DNA of 64,000 bases, taken from assembly GCA_003506895.1 (NCBI GenBank), contig DNXO01000132.1, forward strand, positions 91,858 through 155,857. Reading direction: 5' to 3'. Source of the stretch: Acetobacteraceae bacterium. GTDB taxonomy: Bacteria; Pseudomonadota; Alphaproteobacteria; Acetobacterales; Acetobacteraceae. Of the stretch, positions 1 to 9,534 are shown piece after piece (the first letter of the stretch is position 1; each line of letters starts with the position of its first letter). A program made the position numbers and the translations under genes. Below the pieces are notes generated by a model. The model had not been told where the DNA came from, ran no database searches, and was given only the letters and a program-made list of their open reading frames with translations.

Positions 1-45
1 AGAATCGCTCCTCGAAGAAGGGTCAGCGGAGTACGGCGGCTGGGT

Positions 46-714
46 TCAACCATAACGCTCTTCCAGCCATGGGTCGGCATTGTTGTGATAGCCGCGAACC
101 TCCCAGAAGCCGGGATGGTCGCTGATGGTGAAGTGGATGCGCCGGATCCATTTCGCCGACTTCCATAGATACAGCCTGGGGACCAGCATACGGACCGGAC
201 CGCCATGCTCGCGCGTGATCGGCTCGCCTTCCCATTGATGGACCAGAAACACGTCAGGCTGGTCGAACTGGTCCAGGCGGATATTCGTCGTGTAACCGTC
301 GAAGGCGGTGAAGATGACGTGGTTCACCTCCGACCGCGGCTTCACGATTTCCAATAGCGCGCGTGCCGAAACGCCCTTCCAGCGGTTGTCATAGCGCGAC
401 CACTGAGTCACGCAGTGCATGTCAGAGACGCTCTCGGTCTGCGGCAACGCCATAAACTCATCCAGGCGAAGGCTGAGGCGGCTTTCCACCGCACCATCGA
501 CGTCCAGCCGGAATTTCTGGTCGGTCACGAGCGGCTGCTGGCCGAGATCCAGCACCGGCCACTCCTTGACCAGCCGCTGTCCTGGCGGCAGGCGGTCTTT
601 CTCGGGATCGGCGGTGGTGCCGGTCAGCAGACGGCCGTCGCGCGCCCAGTCCTGCTTGCGCTCGATCAACTTGTCACGGACCTTGCCGGTCATCTCGATG
701 TCGTCGTCGGCCAT
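46..714 (-). CDS. Sulfite-oxidase-like molybdopterin oxidoreductase
   Basis: A 222-residue protein of the oxidoreductase molybdopterin-binding (sulfite oxidase/YedY-like) fold. The conserved Cys that ligates molybdenum is in SDMHCVTQWS, followed by a W-G-V-S motif; the C-terminal part carries GGPVRMLVPRLYLWKSAKW, typical of the family. No signal peptide or Tat motif is visible, so a cytoplasmic protein is likely. An upstream in-frame ATG at 837 exists, but the start at 714 has a good ribosome site (AGGAAAGAGG) and fits the family length. The substrate cannot be told. It is divergent from trpG. The molybdopterin genes moaC and moaA are also in this window. Confidence 0.85.
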   Translation of the reverse strand: MADDDIEMTGKVRDKLIERKQDWARDGRLLTGTTADPEKDRLPPGQRLVKEWPVLDLGQQPLVTDQKFRLDVDGAVESRLSLRLDEFMALPQTESVSDMHCVTQWSRYDNRWKGVSARALLEIVKPRSEVNHVIFTAFDGYTTNIRLDQFDQPDVFLVHQWEGEPITREHGGPVRMLVPRLYLWKSAKWIRRIHFTISDHPGFWEVRGYHNNADPWLEERYG

Positions 715-862
715 ACGATCCTCTTTCCTCGTTCTGGACAGAGTGGCGGTTTTCCGCCTTGTTGCAAGGGTCCCGCCCCGCTCATGGCACGCCGCCTCGT
801 TCGATGATTGACCCGCGCGCGCCGCCGGACCAAACATACCGTGCGACCGAAGTCACAGGGCC

Positions 863-1459
863 ATGATCCTTCTCATCGACAACTACGACAGCTTCACCTT
901 CAACCTCTACCACTTCCTGGGCGACATCGGCGCCCAGTGTGAGGTATGGCGCAACGACAAGCTGTCCGTGCAGGACGCCATGGCGATGCAGCCCGAGGCG
1001 ATCGTGCTGTCGCCCGGCCCCTGCACGCCGACGGAAGCCGGAATCTGCCTGGACCTGATCGCCGCCGCGGCCGGAAATATCCCGCTGTTCGGCGTCTGCC
1101 TCGGCCATCAGGCGATCGGCCAGGCGTTCGGCGGCAAGGTCATTCGAGCGCCGGAGCCGATGCATGGCAAGGTTTCCGAGATTACCCATGCCGGGACGGA
1201 TATCCTCGCCGGCATCCCCTCGCCGTTCAAAGCGACGCGCTACCACAGCCTGATCGTCGAGCGTGACACGCTGCCCGACACCTTGGTGCCCACCGCCTGG
1301 ACGGCCGATGGCCTGATCATGGCCATGCACCACCGGACCCTGCCGATCTACGGCGTGCAGTTCCACCCGGAGAGCATCGCCAGCGAGCATGGCCACACGA
1401 TCCTGCGAAACTTCCTGGCATTGGCGCGCGGCACCAATGCGCCTGCCCGCGCGGCCTGA
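863..1459 (+). CDS. trpG: Anthranilate synthase glutamine amidotransferase subunit
   Basis: A 198-residue class I glutamine amidotransferase (TrpG/PabA). It releases ammonia from glutamine for anthranilate synthase component I. The N-terminal MILLIDNYDSFTFNL, the nucleophile Cys in FGVCLGHQAIGQAFGG and the catalytic His-Glu in HPESIASEHGH are all present. It is first in trpG-trpD-trpC-moaC with a 3-base gap to trpD, which points to tryptophan rather than folate synthesis, although one subunit may serve both. trpE is not next to it, so component I must be encoded elsewhere. Confidence 0.95.
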   Translation: MILLIDNYDSFTFNLYHFLGDIGAQCEVWRNDKLSVQDAMAMQPEAIVLSPGPCTPTEAGICLDLIAAAAGNIPLFGVCLGHQAIGQAFGGKVIRAPEPMHGKVSEITHAGTDILAGIPSPFKATRYHSLIVERDTLPDTLVPTAWTADGLIMAMHHRTLPIYGVQFHPESIASEHGHTILRNFLALARGTNAPARAA

Positions 1460-1462
1460 GCC

Positions 1463-2485
1463 ATGTCCGCGAACCTGAAACCCTTCCTCGCTCGGCTTGC
1501 CGCCGGCGAGACCCTGTCGGACGGCCAGGCCGAGGCCGCGTTCGACGTCATCATGTCCGGCGAAGCCACCCCGGCGCAAATCGGCGGCCTGCTGATGGCA
1601 ATGCGGATTCGCGGCGAGACCGTCGCCGAGATCACCGGCGCGGTCCGGGCCATGCGTGCCCGGATGACGGCGATCGAGGCGCCGGCCGGAGCGATCGACG
1701 TCTGTGGAACAGGTGGTGACGGCGCCGGGACGCTGAATGTCTCCTCGGCCGTTACCTTCGTCGTGGCCGGGTGCGGTGTGCCGGTGGCCAAACACGGCAA
1801 CCGCGCGCTGTCCTCCCGCACAGGGGGCGCCGACGTGCTGACCGCGCTGGGTGTCAACGTCGATGCGCCGATGGACGCTCTGCCCTCGATCCTGGCGGAG
1901 TCCGGTTGCGTCTTCCTGTTCGCGCCAAGGCACCACCCGTCGATGCGGCATGCGGCCGGCCCCCGGGTGGAACTTGGCACCCGCACCATCTTTAACCTGT
2001 TGGGTCCGCTGGCCAATCCGGCCAGGGTCAAGCGCCAACTGACCGGCGTGTTCGCCCCTGATTGGACCCGGCCGATGGCGGAAACGCTGGCCGCGCTGGG
2101 GCATGAGGCAGCCTGGATCGTGCATGGCATGGGCCTGGATGAGCTGACCACCGCCGGGCCGAACCATGTCACCGCGTTGCGTTCGGGTCAGATTTCCAGC
2201 TTCGTGGTCGAACCGGAAGACGCCGGCTTGCCGCGTGCGCCGGTCTCGGCGATCCAGGGCGGCGATGCGGCGTTCAATGCCGCCGCGCTGGAAGCCATGC
2301 TGCGGGGTGCGCCGAGCGCCTACCGCGATACCGTGCTGCTGAATGCCGCCGCCGCGCTGATCGTGGCCGGCCGGATAGAGGACTTGCGCGAAGGTGTGTC
2401 CCTGGCCCGGGATTCCATCGCATCCGGAGCCGCCTTCGCCGCGTTGCAGACCTTGCGGCGAGTGAGCGCCGTAACCTCGGCTTAG
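1463..2485 (+). CDS. trpD: Anthranilate phosphoribosyltransferase
   Basis: A 340-residue enzyme of tryptophan synthesis that transfers phosphoribose from PRPP to anthranilate. The PRPP/anthranilate-binding motifs are clear: GTGGDGAGTLNVSS and KHGNRALSSRTGGADVL, then ARRHHPSMRHA-like and RVELGTRTIFNLLGPLANP segments. Length is normal. It starts 3 bases after the trpG stop and lies 8 bases before trpC, so the three genes are surely cotranscribed. Confidence 0.96.
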   Translation: MSANLKPFLARLAAGETLSDGQAEAAFDVIMSGEATPAQIGGLLMAMRIRGETVAEITGAVRAMRARMTAIEAPAGAIDVCGTGGDGAGTLNVSSAVTFVVAGCGVPVAKHGNRALSSRTGGADVLTALGVNVDAPMDALPSILAESGCVFLFAPRHHPSMRHAAGPRVELGTRTIFNLLGPLANPARVKRQLTGVFAPDWTRPMAETLAALGHEAAWIVHGMGLDELTTAGPNHVTALRSGQISSFVVEPEDAGLPRAPVSAIQGGDAAFNAAALEAMLRGAPSAYRDTVLLNAAAALIVAGRIEDLREGVSLARDSIASGAAFAALQTLRRVSAVTSA

Positions 2486-2493
2486 GATAGGTA

Positions 2494-3315
2494 ATGTCAG
2501 ACGATAACAACGCAGTGCCCGACGTCCTCGCGCGCATCACTGCCGATGTCCGTGCGGACGTCGCGGCGAAGAAGGCCGTGCAAGGCATCGACGCGCTGAA
2601 AGCCGAGATCGCGGCCCGACACGAAACGACGCGCGGCTTCGGCTATGCGCTGAAACAGGCCACCATCGCCGGTCGGTATGGGCTGATCGCGGAAATCAAG
2701 AAGGCCTCCCCGTCCGGTGGCCTGATCCGGCCGGATTTCGACCCGGCGGCGCTGGCAAAGGCTTACGAGGCCGGCGGCGCGACCTGCCTGTCGGTGCTGA
2801 CCGAACCCAAGCACTTCCAGGGCGACCCTTCGCACCTGAAAGCCGCGCGCGCGGCGGTGTCGCTGCCGGTGCTGCGGAAGGACTTCATCCTCGACACATG
2901 GCAGGTCTATGAAAGCCGAGCGATGGGGGCGGATTGCATCCTGTTGATCATGGCCGCGCTGACCGATGCCCAGGCGCGGGAACTGGAACAGGTGGCGATG
3001 AGCCTGGACCTGGACGTTTTGGTCGAAGTGCATGACCGGGATGAGTTGGAGCGCGCGCTGCTGCTGGAAACGTCGCTGATCGGGATCAACAACCGGAACC
3101 TCAAGACGCTGAAAACCGACCTGGCGACGACCGAGGAACTGGCACCGCTGGTGCCCCCGGATCGGTTCTTGATCGCGGAAAGCGGCATCCGCAACACCGG
3201 CGACCTGAAGCGTTTGTCCGCGGTTGGGCCGCATTGCTATCTGGTCGGCGAAAGCCTGATGCGGCAGGCGGACGTGACGGCGGCGGTGCGGGAACTCCTG
3301 GGCGACGGCGCCTGA
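2494..3315 (+). CDS. trpC: Indole-3-glycerol phosphate synthase
   Basis: A 273-residue TIM-barrel enzyme that closes the indole ring from CdRP. Typical segments are LIAEIKKASPSGGLI (with the catalytic Lys), FDPAALAKAYEAGGATCLSV, PVLRKDFILDTWQVYE and LIGINNRNLKTL. It is not fused to TrpF, as is usual in alphaproteobacteria. It ends 2 bases before moaC. Confidence 0.96.
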   Translation: MSDDNNAVPDVLARITADVRADVAAKKAVQGIDALKAEIAARHETTRGFGYALKQATIAGRYGLIAEIKKASPSGGLIRPDFDPAALAKAYEAGGATCLSVLTEPKHFQGDPSHLKAARAAVSLPVLRKDFILDTWQVYESRAMGADCILLIMAALTDAQARELEQVAMSLDLDVLVEVHDRDELERALLLETSLIGINNRNLKTLKTDLATTEELAPLVPPDRFLIAESGIRNTGDLKRLSAVGPHCYLVGESLMRQADVTAAVRELLGDGA

Positions 3316-3317
3316 AC

Positions 3318-3794
3318 ATGACCGGTTTCACCCATTTCGATCAGGCCGGGAATGCGGCGATGGTCGATGTGTCGGACAAGGCGGTGACCAACCGGACGGC
3401 CACCGCCCGCGCCCGGGTGGTGATGGAAGCCGCGACGCTGGCGATGATCCAGGCCGGGTCCGCCAAAAAGGGTGACGTGCTGGGCGTGGCGCGTTTAGCC
3501 GGGATCATGGGGGCGAAGCGAACCGCCGACCTGATCCCGCTGTGCCATCCGCTGCCGATCACGTCGGTGAAGGTGGATCTGGCGGCCGATGCGGCGTCGA
3601 ACGCGGTGGAGATCACCGCGACGGTGCGAACCACCGGACAGACCGGCGTGGAGATGGAGGCACTGACCGCGGCCAGCGTGGCGGCGTTGACCGTTTACGA
3701 CATGTGCAAGGCGGTGGACCGGTCGATGCGGATCGAGGGTCTGCGGGTGACCCATAAGGCCGGCGGCAAGTCCGGCGAATTTGCTCAGGATTGA
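3318..3794 (+). CDS. moaC: Cyclic pyranopterin monophosphate synthase accessory protein
   Basis: A 158-residue MoaC, which acts with MoaA in the first step of molybdopterin synthesis. It shows FDQAGNAAMVDVSDKAVTNR at the N-terminus, then GIMGAKRTADLIPLCHPLPI and GVEMEALTAASVAALTVYDM, including the invariant Lys and His. The in-frame ATG at 3318 follows the trpC stop by 2 bases and gives the normal length; longer starts would run into trpC. The trpC-moaC link is common in alphaproteobacteria. The partner moaA is at the other end of this window. Confidence 0.95.
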   Translation: MTGFTHFDQAGNAAMVDVSDKAVTNRTATARARVVMEAATLAMIQAGSAKKGDVLGVARLAGIMGAKRTADLIPLCHPLPITSVKVDLAADAASNAVEITATVRTTGQTGVEMEALTAASVAALTVYDMCKAVDRSMRIEGLRVTHKAGGKSGEFAQD

Positions 3795-3800
3795 TTTGCG

Positions 3801-4370
3801 TCAGGACGCCTGCGGCGACGCCGTCAACAGCAACTCGATGGGATTCCAGACGAACGCGGTCTGCTCCACCGGTTCCCCTGCGATTTGGATCGTCTGTTCC
3901 GCCACCGGCTTCCCGCCCAGGCGCTGGTAGAACCACCGGCTGGGATTATCACGCAGCACCCACAGGAAGGCGGACTTGCAGCCGATCTCGACAAGGTGGC
4001 TTCCGGCCGCCCGCATCAAACGGCGGCCGACCCCGCGATCACGCCAGTCGTCCAGGACATACAGCGTCTCAACCTCGCCCTCGGCCAACCGCTTGCCAGC
4101 GATCTCGGCATTCCTGGCGCGTCCGGCCGTGGTGAAACCGATGATCCTGGGACCGCTGCCCGCCGGAACATCGGCACCCGAGGCTGTCGCCACCGTCACG
4201 CCGGTACCGCCCCGGATCGCCGCGTCATAGAACGCCGCCTGACGGGACACCGACATTTTGGCCAGATATGCGTCAGGCAGGATCCCTGGATAGGCGCTGC
4301 GCCAAGCCGCGACATGCACCGCGCCAATGGCAATGGCGTCGGCGACTCGGGCTTTGCGCAGCGTTATCAA
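3801..4370 (-). CDS. GNAT family N-acetyltransferase
   Basis: A 189-residue GNAT acetyltransferase. The acetyl-CoA loop is DWRDRGVGRRLMRAAGSHL, preceded by the beta4 strand VETLYVLDD and followed by FLWVLRDNPSRWFYQRLG. The substrate is unknown. The start appears to be TTG at 4370, whose TTGA overlaps the stop of the upstream methyltransferase gene; the first residues (ITLRKARVADA) match the normal beginning of the fold, so a later start is unlikely. It converges on moaC with a 6-base gap. Confidence 0.85.
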   Translation of the reverse strand: MITLRKARVADAIAIGAVHVAAWRSAYPGILPDAYLAKMSVSRQAAFYDAAIRGGTGVTVATASGADVPAGSGPRIIGFTTAGRARNAEIAGKRLAEGEVETLYVLDDWRDRGVGRRLMRAAGSHLVEIGCKSAFLWVLRDNPSRWFYQRLGGKPVAEQTIQIAGEPVEQTAFVWNPIELLLTASPQAS

Positions 4371-5656
4371 GCCTTACGCTCCATCACCGCGGTAAAGAAT
4401 CCGTCCGTCCCATGCCTGGCGGGGGTCAGCGACAGAAATGGACCGCTGTTCGGTGGGGGCTGGTCCAGCGGCCAGGCGTCGGCCAGCGGGATCACGGCAA
4501 AATCGGGATGGCGAGCAAGGAAGCCGGTCACCTGAGCCTCGTTTTCCTCTTCCAAGAGCGAGCATGTAGCGTAAACTAGACGCCCGCCCTTGCGAACCAG
4601 AGTCTGTGCCGTATCCAGAATGCTCGCCTGTTTGGGCAGCAGTTCCGCCAAATCGGTTTCCTTTAACCTCAGGCGGGCGTCCGGGTTCCGGCGCCAGGTG
4701 CCCGTGCCGGTACACGGTGCATCGACCAATACGCGGTCAAAGGTTCCGGCTCGGCGTTTGAGCCATTTGTCGCCCGCCTCGACCAGATGCCGTTCCACAT
4801 TATGCACCCCCGCTCGGCGTAGCCGGCGAACGGCCCCATCCAACCGAGGGGCAGAGACGTCACAGGCCACGATCTGACCGCGGTTTTCCATCGCCCCGGC
4901 AAGTGCGAGGGTCTTCCCGCCGGCCCCGGCGCACCAATCGACGACACGCATGCCGGGGGTGGCAGCCACCATCGCGGCGACAAGCTGGCTCCCCTCGTCC
5001 TGGATCTCGATCAGGCCGGACTGGAAGGCGGGCCCGCTTGTGACCGGGCGGCGGCCGTCGATGCGCAGACCCCATGGAGAGAATTTCGCCGGTTCGGCTT
5101 CCCAGCCCTCGGCGGCCAACGCGGCTTTCGCCTGATCGCGGTCGCCTTTCAACGGGTTGACGCGCATGTCCAGCGACGCCGGCTCCGACAGCGCGGCCAT
5201 CTCGGCCGGCAGGCTGGAGCCGAAGCGCGCGGCGAGGCGTGGCAGCAGCCAGTCCGGGATTTCCAACCGCACCGCTTCGGGCATCGTGGGATGGTTCAAG
5301 GTATGCCCGGCGATCTTCGACAGCACCGCGTTCTCGGCGCCGGACAGCGGCATCGGTGCGAACTGGCCGCCGGAGAACGCCTGCGCGACGCCCGACTTCG
5401 CCCACCCCTCCAGCAGCAAGGATGCGGCGACCAGCAGACGTGGGGTTTGCCTGGTATCGCCCAGCCACCATGCCAGACGCCGGCGGGCACGCAGCACGCT
5501 CCAGACGCGGTCGGACACGGCCCTACGGTCGCCGGAACCGATGTAGCGGCGGGAGCGGAAGAAGTCGTTGGCGACGGCGTCCGCGGGGCGTTTCAATGCG
5601 CCTTCAATCACCTCCAGCAAATCGATCGCAGCGGCGATCCTGGCGGAGGGAGTCAA
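4367..5656 (-). CDS. RsmB/NOP family RNA m5C methyltransferase
   Basis: A 429-residue SAM-dependent RNA cytosine-5 methyltransferase (Fmu/Sun/NOL1-NOP2 family). Motif I is VVDWCAGAGGKTLALAG, motif IV is VDAPCTGTGTWRRNPD, and the catalytic TC motif is VYATCSLLEEENEAQV; an N-terminal NusB-like helical region is present. The likely target is 16S rRNA, but RsmB and RsmF types cannot be separated by eye. The start is TTG at 5656 with a weak ribosome site; no in-frame ATG lies nearby. It is translationally coupled to the acetyltransferase that follows. Confidence 0.88.
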   Translation of the reverse strand: MTPSARIAAAIDLLEVIEGALKRPADAVANDFFRSRRYIGSGDRRAVSDRVWSVLRARRRLAWWLGDTRQTPRLLVAASLLLEGWAKSGVAQAFSGGQFAPMPLSGAENAVLSKIAGHTLNHPTMPEAVRLEIPDWLLPRLAARFGSSLPAEMAALSEPASLDMRVNPLKGDRDQAKAALAAEGWEAEPAKFSPWGLRIDGRRPVTSGPAFQSGLIEIQDEGSQLVAAMVAATPGMRVVDWCAGAGGKTLALAGAMENRGQIVACDVSAPRLDGAVRRLRRAGVHNVERHLVEAGDKWLKRRAGTFDRVLVDAPCTGTGTWRRNPDARLRLKETDLAELLPKQASILDTAQTLVRKGGRLVYATCSLLEEENEAQVTGFLARHPDFAVIPLADAWPLDQPPPNSGPFLSLTPARHGTDGFFTAVMERKA

Positions 5657-5763
5657 ATCGGAAGGTCGGGCGAGGCCGACAAATAAGGCACTTCAGTCAC
5701 CATTGGCTGAGAACATGAACGGATCGGATACACCGCACGGGCCGGTTTGGCCATTTGAATCGT

Positions 5764-5805
5764 CTCGCATCATGGCAGGGCATGGCCCCGGCCGTGATAC
5801 GAGAG
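5764..5805 (-). terminator. Imperfect hairpin after the dpp operon
   Basis: TCTCG-N-ATCA-N-GGC pairs with GCC-N-TGAT-N-CGAGA around a GC-rich loop. It lies about 20 bases beyond the stop of the last dpp gene, where transcription of that operon should end. There is no T-run, so a Rho-independent terminator is only a guess. Confidence 0.35.
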
Positions 5806-5823
5806 AGCTCGCCCCGCCGCCTC

Positions 5824-6783
5824 TCACGCCACCAAATGACAGGCCACGCGATGGTTCGGCTGAACCTCGCGCAGCACCGGTTCCTCTGTCCGGCACCGCG
5901 GTTGGGCTAGCGGACAGCGGGGGTGGAAATGGCAGCCCTTGGGCCGGTCGATCGGGCTTGGGACATCGCCCATGACGTGCTTCTTGTCCCGGCGGACAGA
6001 CGGATCGGCCACCGGCACCGCCGCCATCAGCGCCTGGGTATAGGGATGCAGCGGCTTGGCGAATATTGTTGCTTTGTCGGTATGTTCGACGATCCGGCCT
6101 AGATACATCACGGCCACGTCGTGGCTGACATGCTCCACGACCGCCAGATTGTGGGAGATAAACAGGTAGGACAGCCCATCCTGGGCCTGAAGGTCCATCA
6201 ACAGGTTGATCACCTGTGCCTGGACCGACACATCCAGCGCCGAAACCGGTTCATCGGCCACGATGAAGGCAGGCCCCAGGGCGAGCGCACGAGCAATGGA
6301 GATTCGCTGGCGCTGGCCACCGGAGAACTGGTGGGGGAACAGGCCCATCTGCCTGGGTTGCAGCCCGACCTTGGCGAAAATCGCCTCTGTCATCTCGCGG
6401 CGTTCGGCGGCGTTGGCGATACCGTGCACCAGCAGCGGTTCGGCAACGATATCGCCCGCGCGCTTGCGAGGGTTCAGCGACGAGTACGGGTCCTGAAAGA
6501 CGATCTGCATCCGCCGGCGCAGCGCGCGCATCTGCTTCGGCGGCAGATTGGTGATGTCGTCGCCCTGGAACCGGATCGTGCCGCTGGACGGCTCTATCAG
6601 CCGCAGGATCGCTCGTCCGACGGTGGATTTGCCGCAGCCGCTCTCGCCAACAAGACCCAGGGTGCGGCCCTCGGCGATGCGGAAGCTGACGCCATCCACC
6701 GCGTGTACGCGGTCGATCACGTTGCCGAACAGACCGGTGCGCGCTGGAAATGTCTTGCGTAGGTCGGTGACGTCCAGAAGCAT
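5824..6783 (-). CDS. dppF: Dipeptide/oligopeptide ABC transporter ATPase (DppF type)
   Basis: A 319-residue ABC ATPase with Walker A GLVGESGCGKSTVGRAIL, signature FSGGQRQRISIARAL, Walker B AFIVADEPVSALDVS and the C-terminal oligopeptide/dipeptide domain with CHFHPRCPLAQPRC. It starts at ATG 6783, 2 bases after the stop of the DppD-like gene; the longer upstream reading frame only overlaps that gene. Last gene of a five-gene importer operon. Confidence 0.92.
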   Translation of the reverse strand: MLLDVTDLRKTFPARTGLFGNVIDRVHAVDGVSFRIAEGRTLGLVGESGCGKSTVGRAILRLIEPSSGTIRFQGDDITNLPPKQMRALRRRMQIVFQDPYSSLNPRKRAGDIVAEPLLVHGIANAAERREMTEAIFAKVGLQPRQMGLFPHQFSGGQRQRISIARALALGPAFIVADEPVSALDVSVQAQVINLLMDLQAQDGLSYLFISHNLAVVEHVSHDVAVMYLGRIVEHTDKATIFAKPLHPYTQALMAAVPVADPSVRRDKKHVMGDVPSPIDRPKGCHFHPRCPLAQPRCRTEEPVLREVQPNHRVACHLVA

Positions 6784-6785
6784 CG

Positions 6786-7750
<965 letters not shown>

Positions 7751-7751
<1 letters not shown>

Positions 7752-8584
7752 CAATCGCCCTGCCTCGGGTCCAGGATGTCACGCAGCGCATCGCCGAACA
7801 GATTAGCGCCGAACACGACCAGACTGATCGCCAGTCCGGGGAAAATCACCAGCCACGGGGCGGAACGGATATATTCCGCCGCCGATTCGGACAGCATGCG
7901 GCCCCACGACGGATACGGTTCTGGAACACCCAGGCCGAGGAACGACAGCGAAGCCTCGGTCAGGATCGTGGAACCGAGTTGCGCCGTGGCCAGCACGATC
8001 AGCGGGGCCAGCGTGTTCGGAAAGACATGAACCAGGGCGATGCGCGCCCGCCCCATGCCGATCGCCCGCGCCGCCTCCACATAATTCAGCTCCCTCAGCG
8101 AAAGCACATTCGCTCGGATCACCCGCGCAACATTCGGAATCAGCGGGATCGCAATTGCGATAATCGTATTGGTCAGCGACGGCCCCAGCGATGCCGTAAT
8201 GACCAGCGCCATCACAAGCAGCGGCAACGACTGCATGATCTCGGCGATCCGTTGCACGATCAGGTCAAACCAGCCGCCCAGGTAGCCGGACGCCAGACCC
8301 AGCATAGCGCCAAGCCCGCTGCCGATGCAGGTAGCCCCGAGCGCGACCGCGAGCGAAATCCTGGCGCCGTGGATCATGCGGCTGAGCATGTCGCGGCCCA
8401 TCATGTCGGCCCCGATCCAATACGTGTGGCTGGGCGGCGCCAGTGAGGCCCGGGCGTTGGTCGTCAGCGGATCCATCGGCGCCACGACCCCGGCAAAAAT
8501 CGCGGTCAGGACGAAGATGATCAGGATCAGGGCTCCGATCACCCCAAGCGGGTAGCGACGCGCGTAGTAAAGGGCGTCGCTCAT
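7751..8584 (-). CDS. dppC: Dipeptide-type ABC transporter permease (DppC)
   Basis: A 277-residue inner-membrane permease with about six transmembrane segments and the binding-protein-dependent transport signature (EAARAIGMGRARIALVHVFPN). The N-terminal TM and a DPLT-type periplasmic loop are typical of DppC/OppC. Its start overlaps the dppB stop (ATGA) and its stop overlaps the dppD start. Confidence 0.92.
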
Positions 8585-9528
8585 GTGCGGAGCCTGATGC
8601 GGGGATCGACGAACATATAGGCCAGATCGACGATCAGGTTCACGGTGACGACGATGATCGCGATGAACATCACCAGATTCTGCACCATCGGATAGTCGCG
8701 CCAGCGGATCGCCTCCACCAGGAAGCGGGCAACGCCGGGGATGTTGAAGACCGTTTCGGTGACGATCAGGCCGCCGAACAGGAACGCCGTTTCGATCCCG
8801 ATCACCGTGATCACGGGCAGCACGGCGTTGCGCAGCGCGTGGGTGAACGTGACGGCCGGTTCCGACAATCCCTTGGAGCGTGCGGTACGAACGTAATCCT
8901 GCCGAAGAACCTCCAGCATCGAGGATCGCGTCAGGCGCATGATCAACGCCGAACTGCGCAACCCGACAGTCGCAGCCGGAACCCCATACATCAGGAGTGC
9001 CGCCCCCCAGGTCGCGGGCGCCTTGTCGTAGATCGGCAGCAGGCCCAGCCAGTTCACGAACGCCATCAGCACCAGAAGACCCAGCCAGAACGAGGGCATG
9101 GACAGCGCCGCGAGACTCATCAGCCGCAGCATATAATCCAGCCAGGTATTCTGCCGTACCGCGCTGATCACCCCGAACGGCACGCCCGTGCAGATCGCGA
9201 ACAGCAGCGCCAACCCGGCGAGCCGAGCGGTAATTGGGATGCGCGGCAGGATCTCATCAAGCACCGGCTTTTCCGACACGTAGGAATAGCCAAGGTCCCC
9301 GTGCGCGAGGCCCACGATCCAATGGGTGTACTGAGTGACCAGCGGCAGATCCAGGCCGAGGTCCTTGATGATCTGCTGCTTCTCCGCCGGGTCGATCAAC
9401 CCGGCGCTGTCGAACAGGATATCAGCGATGTTGCCGGGGACGATGCGCAGCAGCAGGAAGATGGCGACCGACACCCCGAACAGGGTGACGACCATCAAAC
9501 CGAGGCGGCGGAGGGTGTACTGGATCAT
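8581..9528 (-). CDS. dppB: Dipeptide-type ABC transporter permease (DppB)
   Basis: A 315-residue permease with N-terminal MIQYTLRRLGLMVVTLFGVS, six predicted membrane helices and the EAA loop YVRTARSKGLSEPAV. It pairs with DppC to form the channel. It follows the binding-protein gene by 6 bases and overlaps dppC by 4. Confidence 0.92.
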   Translation of the reverse strand: MIQYTLRRLGLMVVTLFGVSVAIFLLLRIVPGNIADILFDSAGLIDPAEKQQIIKDLGLDLPLVTQYTHWIVGLAHGDLGYSYVSEKPVLDEILPRIPITARLAGLALLFAICTGVPFGVISAVRQNTWLDYMLRLMSLAALSMPSFWLGLLVLMAFVNWLGLLPIYDKAPATWGAALLMYGVPAATVGLRSSALIMRLTRSSMLEVLRQDYVRTARSKGLSEPAVTFTHALRNAVLPVITVIGIETAFLFGGLIVTETVFNIPGVARFLVEAIRWRDYPMVQNLVMFIAIIVVTVNLIVDLAYMFVDPRIRLRT

Positions 9529-9534
9529 GGGCGG

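Noticed and set aside
1..45. Coding start at the left window edge
   Set aside because: Only 45 bases remain after the stop of the first gene, with no recognisable content.
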